From positions 744,001 through 808,000 of the forward strand of contig CBDIDR010000001.1 of assembly GCA_965277895.1 (NCBI GenBank): a stretch of DNA of 64,000 nucleotides. Direction: 5' to 3'. Position 1 is the stretch's first letter, and the number at the start of each line of letters is the position of its first letter. The position numbers and the translations under genes were made by a program. The stretch comes from GCA-2862585 sp965277895. GTDB lineage: Bacteria; Bacteroidota; Bacteroidia; Flavobacteriales; UBA7312. Shown here piece after piece: positions 62,154 to 64,000 of the stretch. The notes under the pieces were generated by a model. It searched no databases. It saw only the letters and a list, made by a program, of their open reading frames with translations, and was not told the origin of the DNA.

Positions 62154-62891
62154 TTAAAAGTAGTAAAACTCTCTAGTTGACCGTTTAGATATGGGGACAA
62201 TCCATCCGAATTTAATTCCAAAAAAACCGTCATTTCTGACATCATCGGAAACAGTACTGTTGTGGTTGTAGTCTCTTTGATTTTTGGTGAAAGCACGAGT
62301 ATACTCAAAGCCTGAGTAGAAATGAATGCCCTTATTTTTGCTAATATTCAAAAAGCCTAAGAATAAGGATGTGCTTAGCCCACCGGTTAAGCGGTCGTAC
62401 ATTTTTTTGTTCTCATCGCTAAGCTGAGGGACGTTAGAGTTCTTAACATCAATATTTATTTTATGCTGATGGTAGCCAAGAGAACCATAGCCTAATATGC
62501 CCGACTTTTGATGAAAAATAGGATAGAGGTAACCCAATCTAAGATTTATGTTTTGTCCCCTTTCCTGTAGTATAATATCTGCTAGCTGACCATTTTCATC
62601 AATAATATTTTGATTCTCATCCATTAAGTGGTCAAGAATTGTAGTGTCATTGACGTTGCTCCCAAATATTAAGGACGTATTGAAGGATAAATAAATATTC
62701 TTGGATGTAATTAGAGATAATTCAATTCCTAAATTTGAATTTATGCCAAAATCGGTTTTCATATCTCCCAAAGGAAATTGCAGTTCATAATTAGGGGAAA
62801 CGAAAATAACTTTTTCATTAATCTGCTCTTCCTCTTGAGAGTAGCCCTTAAAAATGAATAGAGCAAAAAGAACGAATAGCTTAAACTTCAT
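62154..62891 (-). CDS. Predicted outer-membrane beta-barrel protein
   Basis: Signal peptide (about 1-18, ending KGYSQ) followed by about 220 residues of alternating aromatic/hydrophilic strands ending STREFYYF, as in small outer-membrane barrels. No specific family recognised. It precedes waaA by 3 bases and is probably co-transcribed with it; with waaA an envelope role is likely but not defined. It diverges from rmlB across about 100 bases. Confidence 0.75.
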   Translation of the reverse strand: MKFKLFVLFALFIFKGYSQEEEQINEKVIFVSPNYELQFPLGDMKTDFGINSNLGIELSLITSKNIYLSFNTSLIFGSNVNDTTILDHLMDENQNIIDENGQLADIILQERGQNINLRLGYLYPIFHQKSGILGYGSLGYHQHKINIDVKNSNVPQLSDENKKMYDRLTGGLSTSLFLGFLNISKNKGIHFYSGFEYTRAFTKNQRDYNHNSTVSDDVRNDGFFGIKFGWIVPISKRSTREFYYF

Positions 62892-62959
62892 TGGTTGATT
62901 TTTGGCTAATTTAAATATTCTAATCGCATTTATAACGAGATTGTGTTTGATTTATTGAT

Positions 62960-62967
62960 TATCTTTG
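62960..62967 (+). promoter_or_regulatory. -7 box for rmlB
   Basis: TATCTTTG, 22 bases before the rmlB ATG. A TTG at 62941 gives a 16-base spacer, slightly short. Confidence 0.4.
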
Positions 62968-62989
62968 AAAGGCAAAACAAAATGTTAGA

Positions 62990-64000
62990 ATGAATACAAT
63001 ATTAATTACAGGTGGTGCAGGCTTTATTGGGTCTCATCTTGTGCGATTATTTGTGAATAAATATCCAGATGTAAAGATTGTTAACTTAGATAAGCTAACC
63101 TATGCTGGGAATTTGGAAAACCTTACAGATATTGAGTCTTCTGAAAATTACTTTTTTGAAAAAGGAGATATAGTTGATGCAGCTTATATAGACGAACTCT
63201 TTCAAAAATACCAATTTGATGGTGTTATCCATTTAGCAGCAGAATCACACGTTGACCGTTCCATAACTAACCCGCTTGAGTTCATTCAGACGAATGTCAT
63301 TGGTACGTTTAACTTACTACATTCTGCTAAAAAATTATGGGCAGATAACTTTGATGGAAAATTATTTTACCACGTTTCTACTGATGAAGTATACGGTTCA
63401 TTAGGAAAAGAGGGTTTATTTACAGAAACTACGCCTTATGATCCGAAGTCCCCTTACTCATCTTCAAAGGCAAGTTCAGATCATTTTGTAAGGGCTTACG
63501 GCAATACCTATGGTTTACCTTACATTATTTCAAATTGCTCAAATAATTACGGAGAAAATCAATTTCCAGAGAAGCTAATTCCATTATTCATTAACAATAT
63601 TCGTAATAATAAATCACTTCCAGTTTATGGTGACGGGATGTTTACCAGAGATTGGTTGTATGTTGTTGACCACGCTAGAGCAATAGACCTATTATTTCAT
63701 AATGGGAAAGTTGGTGACACCTACAATATTGGAGGCTTTAACGAATGGACAAATATTGATTTGATAAAATTGTTATGTCAAATTATGGACAAAAAGTTGG
63801 GTAGAGAAGCAGGCTCATCGGAGTCCCTCATTACCTTTGTAAAAGACAGACCAGGACACGATAAACGCTATGCTATTGATGCTTCAAAAATTAATAAAGA
63901 ACTCTCTTGGGAACCCTCTTTACAGTTTGCCGAAGGCTTAGAAAAGACGGTGGATTGGTACCTTTCGAATCAAGATTGGCTAGATAGTGTGACTTCTGGA
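62990..64000 (+). CDS. rmlB: dTDP-glucose 4,6-dehydratase (3' end cut by window)
   Basis: NAD-dependent SDR enzyme that makes dTDP-4-keto-6-deoxyglucose for rhamnose and related sugars in surface polysaccharides. Rossmann motif GGAGFIGSH begins at residue 8, the STDEVYGS motif (with catalytic Asp/Glu) near 130-137, and the YxxxK pair is Tyr156 and Lys160. HDKRYAIDASKINKELSWEP lies near the C-terminus. 337 codons are visible; only about 10-20 residues are likely missing. First gene of what may be a polysaccharide cluster continuing beyond the window. Confidence 0.95.
   Translation, partial: MNTILITGGAGFIGSHLVRLFVNKYPDVKIVNLDKLTYAGNLENLTDIESSENYFFEKGDIVDAAYIDELFQKYQFDGVIHLAAESHVDRSITNPLEFIQTNVIGTFNLLHSAKKLWADNFDGKLFYHVSTDEVYGSLGKEGLFTETTPYDPKSPYSSSKASSDHFVRAYGNTYGLPYIISNCSNNYGENQFPEKLIPLFINNIRNNKSLPVYGDGMFTRDWLYVVDHARAIDLLFHNGKVGDTYNIGGFNEWTNIDLIKLLCQIMDKKLGREAGSSESLITFVKDRPGHDKRYAIDASKINKELSWEPSLQFAEGLEKTVDWYLSNQDWLDSVTSG

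Noticed and set aside
1..64000. CRISPR arrays, transposases, prophage genes, toxin-antitoxin or other defence loci
   Set aside because: No spaced direct repeats, no transposase or phage structural motifs and no defence gene pairs were seen on either strand.

Overview
The window is chromosomal DNA from a member of the Bacteroidota, most like an aquatic, Flavobacteriales-type organism. The evidence is low G+C, promoters of the TTTG/TTG-N17-20-TAnnTTTG type, almost no Shine-Dalgarno sequences, a secreted protein with a type IX secretion sorting domain, a TonB receptor with an N-terminal carboxypeptidase-like domain, and families largely confined to this phylum (DUF5606, DUF5777, HsdR-N next to holA, a CNT transporter with a periplasmic N-domain). 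I see no rRNA, CRISPR array, insertion sequence, prophage or integrase. Almost the whole window is core genome, densely packed. Genes cut by the window edges are icd (left) and rmlB (right).

Layout. 1-5.9 kb, minus strand: icd, an M16 protease and dnaX. 6-8 kb: an mscS-type channel gene broken by a 2-base loss, then rpsF-rpsR-rplI. 8-13.3 kb: a MacB-type permease, aconitase and a SulP transporter. 13.4-17.9 kb: a UMF1 transporter, then YceI, DUF5777 barrel, lhgO and an unknown gene in one run. 17.9-28.5 kb: purB, a secreted Omp28-like protein, DUF456-mqnA (futalosine menaquinone route), pyrG-yidC and a TonB receptor. 28.5-37 kb: holA facing an HsdR-N gene, DUF5606, an M3 peptidase, a surface-protein gene stopped by an amber codon, and tig-clpP-clpX. 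37-43.4 kb, minus strand: etfB-etfA-DUF151-CNT-thyA-dehydrogenase-folA. 43.5-47 kb: pdhB and hppA. 47-53.8 kb: two deoxynucleoside kinases, GH3, DUF2797, a queuosine-precursor transporter, sppA and folK. 53.8-60.4 kb: an OmpA/TPR lipoprotein facing an OmpA barrel, a SpoU methylase and mutS. 60.4-64 kb: tRNA-Gly and tRNA-Leu, a 300-base stretch with two inverted repeats, waaA, an outer-membrane protein and rmlB.

How the genes work together. thyA, folA, folK, the CNT transporter and two deoxynucleoside kinases form a thymidylate, folate and deoxynucleoside supply theme. icd, acn, pdhB and etfAB belong to central oxidation. dnaX, holA and mutS belong to replication and repair. tig, clpP and clpX handle protein quality control, and yidC and sppA serve the inner membrane. 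Many genes lie stop-to-stop or overlap by 1-8 bases.

I found no obvious new multi-gene system. The observations most worth testing are regulatory or structural: a nine-A tract in dnaX at the clamp-loader/tail boundary with stops in both shifted frames; a perfect AGGAGG before rpsR in a phylum that rarely uses Shine-Dalgarno pairing; two single-lesion genes; -7 boxes placed exactly 4 bases before ATG at three genes; and a pyrophosphatase with an extra C-terminal domain.
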